A stretch of DNA of 18,812 nucleotides, from positions 1 through 18,812 of the forward strand of contig JBGOTP010000060.1 of NCBI GenBank assembly GCA_041476545.1, given 5' to 3'. The notes under the pieces are model-generated. The model worked only from the letters and a program-made list of their open reading frames with translations, made no database searches and was not told the origin of the DNA. The DNA comes from JBGOTP01 sp041476545 (GTDB lineage: Bacteria > Acidobacteriota > Vicinamibacteria > Vicinamibacterales > CAVVIG01). Positions within the stretch are counted from its first letter, which is position 1, and each line of letters opens with the position of its first letter. Of the stretch, positions 6,449 to 14,427 are shown piece after piece. Made by a program: the position numbers and the translations under genes.

Positions 6449-8227
6449 CTACTGAATCACCGGCAGTAGCTTCGCGTTCTCCTGCTGCCGCTTGGGAGGA
6501 AGCGTCCATTCCTCGCGCGTGGACTTGTCGAACTCGGCGTGAAAAAACGACGCCTTCATGCCGCCATCGATAATGTCCCAGGGCAGGGCTGCATCGTGCG
6601 TTCGGTCTCGAAAGATGAAGGCGTCCGCATCGACGCCGGTCTCCGCCACCGCCGCGCGCCAGTTCTGCCCGTTGCGTTCAGCCGCTTCGATGACCGGGGC
6701 CACGCGGCGATCGCCGAGCGACAGCAGCGCCTGATAGTAGGAGTGTCGCTCGGACTTGATGTTGAAGTAGACGTTGTCGATGCCGGCCATCAGGCTGCGC
6801 AGGCGCTTGATCTTGCGATCCGTCGAGGCCGGATCTTCCATGGGCAGCCACTGGAAGGCCGTCCCCGGCTTGGGAATCAACGGGTTCACGCTGCCAACGA
6901 TGCGGCCGACGTCGCCGCGTGAACGCGCGTACTTGAGCATGCGGTCGCGGATCTGGAGCGTCAGATCACGAATGGCCACCAGGTCATCGTCTGTTTCTGT
7001 AGGGAGGCCGATCATGTAGTAGAGCTTCAGATTCTCGATACCGCTCGCGAAGATAAGCTCGGCGCGGTCGAGAATCTCGTCGTTGGTCACGGTCTTGTTG
7101 ATCACGCGACGCAGGCGGTCGGACCCGGTTTCTGGGGCAATGGTGATGCCGCGCTCCCCACTGGCTCTAAGGACCCGCACGATCGACTCGGTGAGATCGT
7201 CGAGGCGGAGCGAGGCCGGGCTGATCGCGTATCCCATTTCGTGCAGGCGCGCCAGGATGCGGTCGATGTCCGGATGGTCGCAGAGCGCGATGGACACGAG
7301 TCCGACGCGACTTGAATGGACGCGTGCCGCCTCGGCGAGCGCCAGAATGCGATCGGCCGGAAACGGGCGCACCGGCAGGTAGTTGTAGCCGGCCCAGCAG
7401 AAGCGGCAGAGATTCGCGCACCCGCGCACGACTTCGATGAGAAAGCGGGAGCCGAACTCAGTGTCGGGAGTGAAGATGCCCGTCGCGGGAGGGTCGAGGG
7501 CCTCGGTTGTCTTGACGGCCGCCTTGCGCACGGGAAACGGCGCATCGGGTTCAGTCGTCCGGAATCCGGACAGCCGTCCGTTGCCGCCGTACTCGGGTTC
7601 GTAGAACGACGGCACATAAAAGCCGCGCTCCCGCGCCAGCCGACGCAGCAGGTCGCGGCGGTCGGTCGCCTCCCGAAACGCACGGTCAAGCGACGGCACG
7701 AGGACCTCGCCTTCGCCGGCCGCCACGACATCGGCAAACGGCGCAAGGGGCTCAGGATTGACGAATGTGACCGCGCCGCCGATCACGACGAGAGGATGGT
7801 GCGGGCCTCGTTCGGCGGCATACCGGGGAATGCCGGCGAGGCGAAGCAGCGTCAGCACGTTCACGTAGTCCCACTCGAAGGACACGGAAAACGCGACGAC
7901 GTCGAAATCACCGACTGGCGTTTGCGACTCGATCGTGAGGAGCGGAGCCTTCGCGGCCAGCAGGTCCGAGAGTTCCTGCTTGGGCGGCAGGAACACGCGT
8001 TCGCACACGATGTCGGGCCGGGCGTTGAACAGACGATAGACCGTCTGAAACCCGAGGTTCGACATGCCGACCCAGTACGTGTTCGGAAACGCGAGCGCCA
8101 CGCGCAGACGACCGCCGTGCGGCTTGCGGATATAGCCGGTTTCCTTCGACAGCGTTTCGAGTGCGCGTTCGCGTTGGTGCCAGGTCTTCAATGATGCCCA
8201 AGATTCCGAGCGTGCGGCGGCTGACAC
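6449..8227 (-). CDS. B12-binding-like / radical SAM protein of unknown function (TIGR03960-like)
   Basis: A 592-residue protein. Residues about 40-185 look like the cobalamin-binding-type Rossmann domain (RVALAFPNTYWVGMSNLGFQ; VVIGGAVTFVNPEP; AGEGE). The radical SAM core follows, with the [4Fe-4S] triad C270, C274 and C277 in GCANLCRFCWAG, then a glycine-rich IAPETGSDRLR segment. The C-terminal part (ALPWDIIDGG, then HAEFDKS) resembles the TIGR03960 group, often fused to or beside a DUF2344 domain; no such domain is visible here. The reaction is unknown. The start is a GTG at 8227 without a good Shine-Dalgarno; the reading begins close to conserved sequence, so large error is unlikely. It lies 111 bases downstream of ftsZ on the same strand. 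Confidence 0.85.
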   Translation of the reverse strand: MSAAARSESWASLKTWHQRERALETLSKETGYIRKPHGGRLRVALAFPNTYWVGMSNLGFQTVYRLFNARPDIVCERVFLPPKQELSDLLAAKAPLLTIESQTPVGDFDVVAFSVSFEWDYVNVLTLLRLAGIPRYAAERGPHHPLVVIGGAVTFVNPEPLAPFADVVAAGEGEVLVPSLDRAFREATDRRDLLRRLARERGFYVPSFYEPEYGGNGRLSGFRTTEPDAPFPVRKAAVKTTEALDPPATGIFTPDTEFGSRFLIEVVRGCANLCRFCWAGYNYLPVRPFPADRILALAEAARVHSSRVGLVSIALCDHPDIDRILARLHEMGYAISPASLRLDDLTESIVRVLRASGERGITIAPETGSDRLRRVINKTVTNDEILDRAELIFASGIENLKLYYMIGLPTETDDDLVAIRDLTLQIRDRMLKYARSRGDVGRIVGSVNPLIPKPGTAFQWLPMEDPASTDRKIKRLRSLMAGIDNVYFNIKSERHSYYQALLSLGDRRVAPVIEAAERNGQNWRAAVAETGVDADAFIFRDRTHDAALPWDIIDGGMKASFFHAEFDKSTREEWTLPPKRQQENAKLLPVIQ

Positions 8228-8308
8228 TCAAAAGGCGGCGTTCCCGAGTGCCGTGGATCTACCTACTCTACCACCGCCATCGCCAACGATAGGAGCACGT
8301 TACAGAAT

Positions 8309-8332
8309 CAGGGCCCTCAGCCCTGGGCCCTG
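8309..8332 (-). terminator. Terminator-like hairpin downstream of ftsZ
   Basis: A perfect 8-bp stem, CAGGGCCC (8309-8316) with GGGCCCTG (8325-8332), and an 8-base loop, start 6 bases after the ftsZ stop. On the minus strand it is followed by ATTCTGTAAC, so the T content is poor. It may only slow polymerase or protect the 3' end; the radical SAM gene follows on the same strand. Confidence 0.45.
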
Positions 8333-8338
8333 GTGGTC

Positions 8339-9616
8339 TCAGCCCTCCTGCCGGCGCAGAAATGCGGGGACGTCGAAGGTCAGTCCCAGATCGAAGTCCG
8401 GGCTGATCTCCCCGCCTCCGCCCTCACGCGTCGATGCGGACATCCCGGTGCCTGATGCGGTGAGCGGGAGATCCAGAAGCGGTCGTCGTGTGATCGACAG
8501 TCTGGAAACCGCCGGCGCTGGTGCGGCCGGATGTTCGGCGTGCGCGCTGGCGTAGATCGACATGTCCACGGGCGTCTGGGCGATGATCGGCGTCGACCGT
8601 GCGGCAACGTAGGACCCGAAGCCGGTCGCAATCACGGTGATCTTGATCTTGCCCGTCAGCGCGGGATCGACAACCGCACCGAAGATGATATTCGCATCCT
8701 CGTCGGCCGCCTCCTGCACGATCGTGGAGGCATCACTCACCTCAACGAGCGACAGGTCAGGCCCACCCGTGATGTTGATGATGACACCGCGAGCCCCGTT
8801 GACGGATGCGCCTTCGAGAAGCGGGCTCGAGATCGCGCGGCGCGCGGCCTCGACGGCCCGGTCCTGTCCCTCGGCGATGCCGGTCCCCATCATCGCCATC
8901 CCCATGCCGGCCATGATGGTTTTGACGTCGGCAAAGTCGAGATTGACCAGACCCGGGACCAGAATCAGATCCGAGATGCCCTGAATCGCCTGCCGCAGTA
9001 CATCGTCGGCCGTGGCGAAGGCATCCGTGAGCGGCGTCGACCGGTCGATGATCGACAGCAGGCGCTCGTTGGGAATCGTGATGATCGTGTCGACGCAGTC
9101 GCGCAAGGCCTCGAGGCCCCGCTCGGCCTGCAGCAGGCGTTTCTTGCCTTCGAACTTGAAGGGCTTCGTGACGACAGCGACGGTCAGCGCGCCGAGCTCG
9201 CTGGCGAGGCTGGCGATCACGGGGGCCGCGCCGGTGCCGGTGCCGCCGCCGAGTCCGGTCGTGACGAATATCATGTCGGCCCCGTCGAGCGCCTGCAGGA
9301 TCTGCTCGGTGTCCTCGAGGGCGGCCGATCGGCCGACGTTGGGATCCGCTCCAGCGCCGAGTCCTTTCGTGAGCTTCGAGCCGATCTGCAGCTTGACCGG
9401 CGCTGCATTATGTTTCAACGCCTGCAGGTCCGTGTTCGCCACGATGAACTGGACGCCGTCGAGGCCCACGCGGACCATGCGGTTGACGGCGTTACTCCCG
9501 CCGCCGCCAACGCCGATGACTTTGATCCGCGCGCCTGCCTGCGCCTCCTCGGCAAGCCGCAGCCTCGGCTGGGCCTCCGGCGTGTCGTCGTCGGGTGTCC
9601 GGTGAAAGTCGGCCAT
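8339..9616 (-). CDS. ftsZ: Cell division protein FtsZ
   Basis: A 425-residue tubulin-like GTPase that polymerises into the cytokinetic Z ring on the inner face of the membrane. The N-terminal GVGGGGSNAVNRM is at 35-47, the tubulin signature GGGTGTGAAP at 123-132, and the catalytic T7 segment NLDFADVK at 225-232. A variable linker of about 70 residues leads to the conserved C-terminal peptide LTFDVPAFLRRQ (412-423), the docking site for FtsA and other partners. The ATG at 9616 has GAGGAG 4 bases upstream (9621-9626 on the + strand). The same frame is open far upstream to about 10348, which is antisense-like noise over ftsA. It is the last gene of the dcw group and has its own 109-base leader after ftsA. 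Confidence 0.98.
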   Translation of the reverse strand: MADFHRTPDDDTPEAQPRLRLAEEAQAGARIKVIGVGGGGSNAVNRMVRVGLDGVQFIVANTDLQALKHNAAPVKLQIGSKLTKGLGAGADPNVGRSAALEDTEQILQALDGADMIFVTTGLGGGTGTGAAPVIASLASELGALTVAVVTKPFKFEGKKRLLQAERGLEALRDCVDTIITIPNERLLSIIDRSTPLTDAFATADDVLRQAIQGISDLILVPGLVNLDFADVKTIMAGMGMAMMGTGIAEGQDRAVEAARRAISSPLLEGASVNGARGVIINITGGPDLSLVEVSDASTIVQEAADEDANIIFGAVVDPALTGKIKITVIATGFGSYVAARSTPIIAQTPVDMSIYASAHAEHPAAPAPAVSRLSITRRPLLDLPLTASGTGMSASTREGGGGEISPDFDLGLTFDVPAFLRRQEG

Positions 9617-9642
9617 TGATCTCCTCGCGGCGCGGACGCTCA

Positions 9643-9679
9643 GGCCCGCGCGAGTGGGCGGGCCGTGCGGGCCCGCGCG
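9643..9679 (-). promoter_or_regulatory. GC-rich repeat and hairpin in the ftsZ leader
   Basis: The 10-base sequence GGCCCGCGCG (+ strand) occurs twice, at 9643-9652 and 9670-9679. GCGGGCC (9658-9664) can pair with the second copy (GGCCCGC, 9670-9676, 5-base loop) or, less perfectly, with the first. The two copies thus compete for one partner. They lie 27-63 bases upstream of the ftsZ start. Regulatory meaning is inference. Confidence 0.4.
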
Positions 9680-9725
9680 TGTAGTGCGACCGTCCCAGTG
9701 CAAATGGTCTCGTGCAACATCGACC

Positions 9726-10961
9726 TTAGAAGAACTCCCTGAAAAGCCCGCGCAGCCGTCCGGCCGCCCGTACCAGCGCGCCGGCACCAACCGGCACACG
9801 TCCCTGACCACCAACGGCGTTACGGTGCGCGTACAACACCAGCCCAACGGCAGTCGCAAACGTCGGGCTGTTGACGTGGTCCGCCAGTCCGCCGGCCCCC
9901 GCCGGGCACCCGCGGCGAATCGGCAGATCAAAAATCTGTTCGGCGATCTCGGGCATGCCGTCGAGAATCGCGCCGCCGCCGGTGAGCACGATTCCGGAGT
10001 TGAGGCTCTTCTCATAGCCGGCCCGCCGAATCTCGTCCCAGACGAGATGAAAGATTTCCTCGGCGCGGGGCTGCAGAATCTCGGAGAGGATCCGGCGCGC
10101 CATGACGCGCGGCTTGCGTCCGCCCACGCTCGCCACTTCCATCGTCTCGTCCTCGTCGACCATGCCCGACAGCGCGCACCCGCACTTGCGTTTGATCTTC
10201 TCTGCGTCGGGCACGGGCGTGCGCAGTCCAACGGCGATGTCGTTGGTGAAATGGTCGCCGCCGACGCCGACCACGGCGGTATGCCACAGGCTTCCCCGCT
10301 CGTAGATGGCCATGTCGGTCGTGCCGCCGCCGATATCAACCAGCGCAACGCCGAGCTCTTTTTCGTCCTCGGTCAGGACGGACTCGCTCGCCGCCAGCTG
10401 TTCGACCACGGTCTCGGCCACATGGACACCGGCGCGGTTCACGCAGGCGACGATGTTCTGGGTCGAGCTCTGGCTGCCGGTAACGATATGGACGTTCACT
10501 TCGAGACGGGCGCCCGTCATCCCCACCGGAGCGCCGATGCCGTCCTGCTCGTCCACAACGAAATCCTGCGGCAACACGTGCAGGATCTCCCGGCCAGTCG
10601 GCAGCGACACGGCTTTGGCCGCGTCGATGGCGCGACGCACGTCCTCCCGGGCAATCTCGCGGTTCTTGCCGGCCACGGCAATCACCCCGCGACTGTTGAA
10701 TCCCTTGATGTGAGGGCCCGACAGCGCCAGGTGCACGGAGTCAATCTCAACGCCGGCCATCAACTCGGCCTCATCAATGGCCTTCTTGATGGAGTCCACC
10801 GCCGCCTCCAGGTTGACGACGACGCCCCTCCGGATGCCACGCGACTCGGCCACGCCGAGCCCCACAATTTCGAGCCCGCCGGAATCAAGCACTTCGCCGA
10901 CAACCGCCGTGACCTTCGACGTGCCCACATCGAGACCGACCAGATACCGTTCTTTACGCAC
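9726..10961 (-). CDS. ftsA: Cell division protein FtsA
   Basis: A 411-residue actin-like ATPase that tethers FtsZ filaments to the membrane and recruits later divisome proteins. The phosphate-1 motif VGLDVGTSKVTAVV is at 8-21, the SHS2/1C region follows about residues 85-165, phosphate-2 LVDIGGGTTDMAIY is at 207-220, and the adenosine motif SGIVLTGGGAIL at 322-333. The C-terminus GRLRGLFREFF forms the amphipathic membrane-targeting helix. The start is a GTG at 10961 with GGAGG 4 bases upstream, giving the normal N-terminus. The frame remains open for another 62 codons upstream into ftsQ, but that stretch is not FtsA-like. It lies 22 bases after the ftsQ stop. Confidence 0.97.
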   Translation of the reverse strand: MRKERYLVGLDVGTSKVTAVVGEVLDSGGLEIVGLGVAESRGIRRGVVVNLEAAVDSIKKAIDEAELMAGVEIDSVHLALSGPHIKGFNSRGVIAVAGKNREIAREDVRRAIDAAKAVSLPTGREILHVLPQDFVVDEQDGIGAPVGMTGARLEVNVHIVTGSQSSTQNIVACVNRAGVHVAETVVEQLAASESVLTEDEKELGVALVDIGGGTTDMAIYERGSLWHTAVVGVGGDHFTNDIAVGLRTPVPDAEKIKRKCGCALSGMVDEDETMEVASVGGRKPRVMARRILSEILQPRAEEIFHLVWDEIRRAGYEKSLNSGIVLTGGGAILDGMPEIAEQIFDLPIRRGCPAGAGGLADHVNSPTFATAVGLVLYAHRNAVGGQGRVPVGAGALVRAAGRLRGLFREFF

Positions 10962-10983
10962 GCTGCCTCCGAATTCCTCGTGG

Positions 10984-11829
10984 CTATCGTTTCGACACCG
11001 ATCCACGGCCCGTTGCGGTGCCGGCTGGCCCCACGATGATGCGATCGTCAAAACGCAGGTCGACGTAGTCGATGCCCTGCATACGCTTCCGCAGCGTGTC
11101 CGCGAGCTGCAAGTACGAGTGCAACCGGGGCAGGAAGCGGTCGTCACCGACGTAGATGACCGCGGGGTCGCCGCTCAGGATCACGCCGGCATTGCGCGGA
11201 TTGCTCACATTCACCTGCGACACCCGTTCGTTGACGCCCGGATCCGACCGCACCGACAGAATGAGCCGGGCAGCCAGCTCCGCGCCCGCGCGGTCGGTCG
11301 ACTCGTCGCCATCCATCCGTGCTCCGTGAAGCCCGTCGACAATCGGGAGGTCGAAGTCGGCGTACACGGGCCCGAACTCATCGATGACGGCGCCGTGCTC
11401 GTCGATGAGGTACAACCCGCCGTCGATACGAGCGATACCGATCGGCTCACGTTCCTGAATCGTGATTTCGATGGTGGAGGGCAGCACGCGCCTGAGCGCA
11501 GCATCTCCGACCCACGGCGACGCCAGCAGTCGCCGACGCCATGCGCCAAGGTCGCTCCAGAGGATGCTCTGCCCCCGCATGTTTCCCAACATCGTGAGCA
11601 CCGCACCGGTCGACAGCTGCCTGTTGCCGCGCACGGTGAGGTGGTCGATCTGCAGCACGCGAGCCTGCGCCACGACGCTGCCACCCCAGTAGAGGCCGTA
11701 CGCCGTCAACACGGCGACCAGGCCGTACTTCGCGGACGCCTTGCAGAGCGCCCGCCAGCGGCGACGACGGGCCGGCTTCACGTGGGCCCGCCGGAAGCGC
11801 TTGTCCGCTGGAGCAGCCACGGGACTCAT
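10984..11829 (-). CDS. ftsQ: Cell division protein FtsQ
   Basis: A 281-residue bitopic membrane protein linking early and late divisome parts. Residues 1-33 are cytoplasmic and very basic (RFRRAHVKPARRRRWR). A single membrane segment spans about 35-54 (YGLVAVLTAYGLYWGGSVV). The periplasmic POTRA domain runs from about 57 to 127 (VLQIDHLTVRGNRQLS, then LPSTIEITIQEREPIG), and a beta domain continues to the end with LRKRMQGIDYVDLRFDDRIIV near the C-terminus. The ATG at 11829 overlaps the TGA of murC as ATGA, so translation is probably coupled. murB and ddl, which often lie between murC and ftsQ, are not here. Confidence 0.93.
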   Translation of the reverse strand: MSPVAAPADKRFRRAHVKPARRRRWRALCKASAKYGLVAVLTAYGLYWGGSVVAQARVLQIDHLTVRGNRQLSTGAVLTMLGNMRGQSILWSDLGAWRRRLLASPWVGDAALRRVLPSTIEITIQEREPIGIARIDGGLYLIDEHGAVIDEFGPVYADFDLPIVDGLHGARMDGDESTDRAGAELAARLILSVRSDPGVNERVSQVNVSNPRNAGVILSGDPAVIYVGDDRFLPRLHSYLQLADTLRKRMQGIDYVDLRFDDRIIVGPAGTATGRGSVSKR

Positions 11830-13319
11830 GAGAGACCTCGCCGGCGCGAAGCCGCATCAGGGTCCGCGGCGCCAGGGGAGGAGACGACACCAACGTGGTC
11901 GCTGGTCAGGATCTCAATCAGACGATCCGCCACCGTCCCGATCGATCCGGCGCCAAGCGTGATCACCACATCGCCGGCACGCACAAGGTTCGCGATCGCG
12001 GCCGGCACGTCATCGAGCCGCGGCACGACATGGACACGGTCCGGCAGGTCGCGCCGCATCGCCGCGGCCAGCGAATCAATCGTCACGCCGGCCATGGGTG
12101 TCTCACCGGCGGCATAGATGCCGGTCAGCACGACGTGGTCCGCGCCGGCCAGCGACGGGCCAAAGGCGTTCATCAGCGCGGCGGTCCTCGTGAAACGGTG
12201 AGGCTGAAACGCCACGACAATCCGCCGGTTGAGCGTGCGCGCCGCCGCCATCACCGCGGCGATCTCAGTGGGATGGTGCCCGTAGTCGTCGACGATCAGG
12301 ATCCCCTTGGGCTCACCGCGGACTTCAAAACGCCGGTCCGCGCCCCGAAAATCGGCGAGACCGGCTGCAATTTGATCGAAGGACAGGCCCAGTTCGAGTG
12401 CGACCGCGACGGCCGCGAGGGCATCCAACAGATTGTGTCGCCCGGGCACGTTGAGCGTGAGCGAGCCGAGCGTCACAGCTGGACCGCCAGCGTGGCGCGC
12501 ACGCTGTTTGACCGTGGCGCGCATGGTGAACGGGCCGGCAACCACATCCGCAGCTGTGATATCCGGGGGACCCTCGGCCCGCGTGTCCAAGCCGTACGTG
12601 GTGACGCGCCGCGTCATGCGCGGCAACACGGCTCGCAAAGATTCGTCGTCTGCGCACGCGACAACGGCGCCGTAGAACGGCACTTTGTTGGCGAAGTCGA
12701 CAAACGCTTGCTCGAGGTTCGTAAACAACCCGGCATATCTCTCGAGATGCTCGTGGTCGATGTTCGTAATCACCGCAATTGTCGGAAACAGCTTGAGAAA
12801 CGACTGATCGCTTTCATCGGCCTCCGCCACCATCAATTCACTGCGACCCAGGCGCGCATTGCTTCCGAAGGCCCTGAGGCGACCGCCGATCGCAGCGGTC
12901 GGGTCGAGGCCGGCCCGTTCGAGCACGAGTGCGATCATTGATGTCGTCGTCGTCTTGCCGTGCGCTCCCGCGACCGCGATCGAGTAGAAATGGCGCCGCA
13001 TGAGCTCGGCGAGCATCTCCGCGCGCGGAATCACCGGGATCTGACGACGGGCGGCTTCGAGCACCTCGGGGTTCTCCGGGGGGATCGCCGAGGACATCAC
13101 CACGACATCGGCGCCGCCCACGTTGCCGGCCGCGTGGCGGTACGCGATGTCAACGCCCATCGTAGCCAGCCGCTCCGTAGTCACCGACCGCCTTTCATCC
13201 GATCCGCTTACCGCGTAGCCGAGGTTCACCAACAGCTCGGCGATCCCGCTCACGCCGATACCACCGACCCCGATGAAGTGAATGCGCTTCGTCTTGCCAA
13301 GCGCTTGCCTGTCGAGCAC
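11826..13319 (-). CDS. murC: UDP-N-acetylmuramate--L-alanine ligase MurC
   Basis: A 497-residue cytoplasmic ATP-dependent ligase adding L-alanine to UDP-MurNAc, the first amino acid of the peptide stem. The N-terminal Rossmann domain opens with IHFIGVGGIGVSGIAELL (13-30). The Mur ligase ATP loop is AGAHGKTTTTS (117-127). NIDHEHLERY, GRHNLLDALAAVAVA and DDYGHHPTEIAAV in the later domains are MurC hallmarks. The start is GTG 13319; its Shine-Dalgarno AGGAGG (13323-13328) overlaps the murG stop TAG, which explains the 7-base junction. Upstream codons in the same frame run into murG and are not homologous. The 3' end overlaps ftsQ by 4 bases. Confidence 0.96.
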   Translation of the reverse strand: MLDRQALGKTKRIHFIGVGGIGVSGIAELLVNLGYAVSGSDERRSVTTERLATMGVDIAYRHAAGNVGGADVVVMSSAIPPENPEVLEAARRQIPVIPRAEMLAELMRRHFYSIAVAGAHGKTTTTSMIALVLERAGLDPTAAIGGRLRAFGSNARLGRSELMVAEADESDQSFLKLFPTIAVITNIDHEHLERYAGLFTNLEQAFVDFANKVPFYGAVVACADDESLRAVLPRMTRRVTTYGLDTRAEGPPDITAADVVAGPFTMRATVKQRARHAGGPAVTLGSLTLNVPGRHNLLDALAAVAVALELGLSFDQIAAGLADFRGADRRFEVRGEPKGILIVDDYGHHPTEIAAVMAAARTLNRRIVVAFQPHRFTRTAALMNAFGPSLAGADHVVLTGIYAAGETPMAGVTIDSLAAAMRRDLPDRVHVVPRLDDVPAAIANLVRAGDVVITLGAGSIGTVADRLIEILTSDHVGVVSSPGAADPDAASRRRGLS

Positions 13320-13326
13320 CGGCCTC

Positions 13327-14427
13327 CTACACTGCGACCAACTGCAACGCCCGATCGACGATGACCTTCGCGGCGTCCGGCCGGGCCAGCGATCCGGCGG
13401 CCCGCGCCATCCGCAGGCGCGCGCTCGCATCTCCCGCGAGCGTCAGAATTCGATGCGCCAGCGTGGCACCCATGTGCTCCGCCTGTATCAGCACGTCGGC
13501 GCCGCCGGCAGCGGCGAGCGCCTCGGCGTTCCGCCGCTGGTGATCGTCGGTCGCGGTGGGCAGCGGAATGAGAATCGCTGCCTTTCCCGCAGCCGTGATC
13601 TCGGCCAGGGTCGTCGCACCCGCGCGGCACACGACGAGGTCCGCATGGGTGAGTCGCCGTCCCATGTCGTAGAGAAACGGCTCAACTTCCGCCTCCAGCC
13701 CGGCGGCCCGATACGCGGCGCGCACCATGTTCAGGTCGCGTTCTCCTGTTTGATGCGTAAGACGAAGCCCGCTGGTTGCCAGCGTCGACGCGGCCTCCAC
13801 CATGGCCAGGTTGATCGCGTGCGCGCCCTGAGAGCCGCCAAAAACCAGGACTCCGACGCCAGACGTGTCGTCGTTCGCGCCGCTCTCCGTCCGGGGTTCG
13901 ACCTTCTCCAGAAATTCCGGCCGAACCGGGTTGCCGCTGACGAATGCCTTCGGGCCGAAAAACGTGCGGGTCGACTCGAACGTCACGGCCGCCGCCCGCA
14001 CCGCCGGCGCCAGCAACCGGTTGGTCAAGCCGGGCACGGCGTTCTGCTCCAGCAGCATCGTGGGCGTCCCGCGCAGTGCCGCGATCAGCACGACCGGACC
14101 GGAACTGTACCCGCCGACACCGATGACAAGATGCGGACGCCTCGCGGAGACGATGCGCCAGGCGTCCAGCAGCCCGAGCGGCACAAGCGCGACACCGCGC
14201 GCGCGAGCGGCGATCGATTTGCCCTTGAGACCGCCGCTGCGAAGCACGTCCAACTCGAAGCCCTCGCGGGGGACGACCCTGGACTCGATGCCCTGCGCCG
14301 TTCCGGCAAACGAGACGCGGACATTCGTGCGTCTCGCCATCAACTCGCGAGCCACGGCGATCCCGGGGTACAGGTGCCCGCCGGTCCCGCCGCCGGCGAT
14401 CACGACTCGGACTGCGTCGCCGCTCAT
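13327..14427 (-). CDS. murG: UDP-N-acetylglucosamine--undecaprenyl-PP-MurNAc-pentapeptide GlcNAc transferase MurG
   Basis: A 366-residue GT-B glycosyltransferase at the inner membrane face that adds GlcNAc to lipid I, making lipid II. The N-terminal lipid-I-side loop VIAGGGTGGHLYPGIAVA (9-26) is diagnostic. GVGGYSSGPVVLIA, LLEQNAVPGLTNRLLAP, VFGGSQGAHAIN, and the donor-side CRAGATTLAEITAAGKAAILIPLP with DDHQRRNAEALA follow in family order. The ATG at 14427 overlaps the ftsW TGA as ATGA. The same frame continues upstream within ftsW without MurG character. Expected to be translated with ftsW and murC. Confidence 0.97.
   Translation of the reverse strand: MSGDAVRVVIAGGGTGGHLYPGIAVARELMARRTNVRVSFAGTAQGIESRVVPREGFELDVLRSGGLKGKSIAARARGVALVPLGLLDAWRIVSARRPHLVIGVGGYSSGPVVLIAALRGTPTMLLEQNAVPGLTNRLLAPAVRAAAVTFESTRTFFGPKAFVSGNPVRPEFLEKVEPRTESGANDDTSGVGVLVFGGSQGAHAINLAMVEAASTLATSGLRLTHQTGERDLNMVRAAYRAAGLEAEVEPFLYDMGRRLTHADLVVCRAGATTLAEITAAGKAAILIPLPTATDDHQRRNAEALAAAGGADVLIQAEHMGATLAHRILTLAGDASARLRMARAAGSLARPDAAKVIVDRALQLVAV

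Noticed and set aside
9617..10348. N-terminal extension of FtsZ upstream of 9616
   Set aside because: The sequence runs antisense-like through ftsA in another frame, while GAGGAG sits 4 bases before the ATG at 9616.
9654..11039. Long open frame of 461 codons antisense to ftsA
   Set aside because: Composition and lack of domain-like sequence show it is the complement of a high-GC coding region; ftsA is unmistakable on the other strand.
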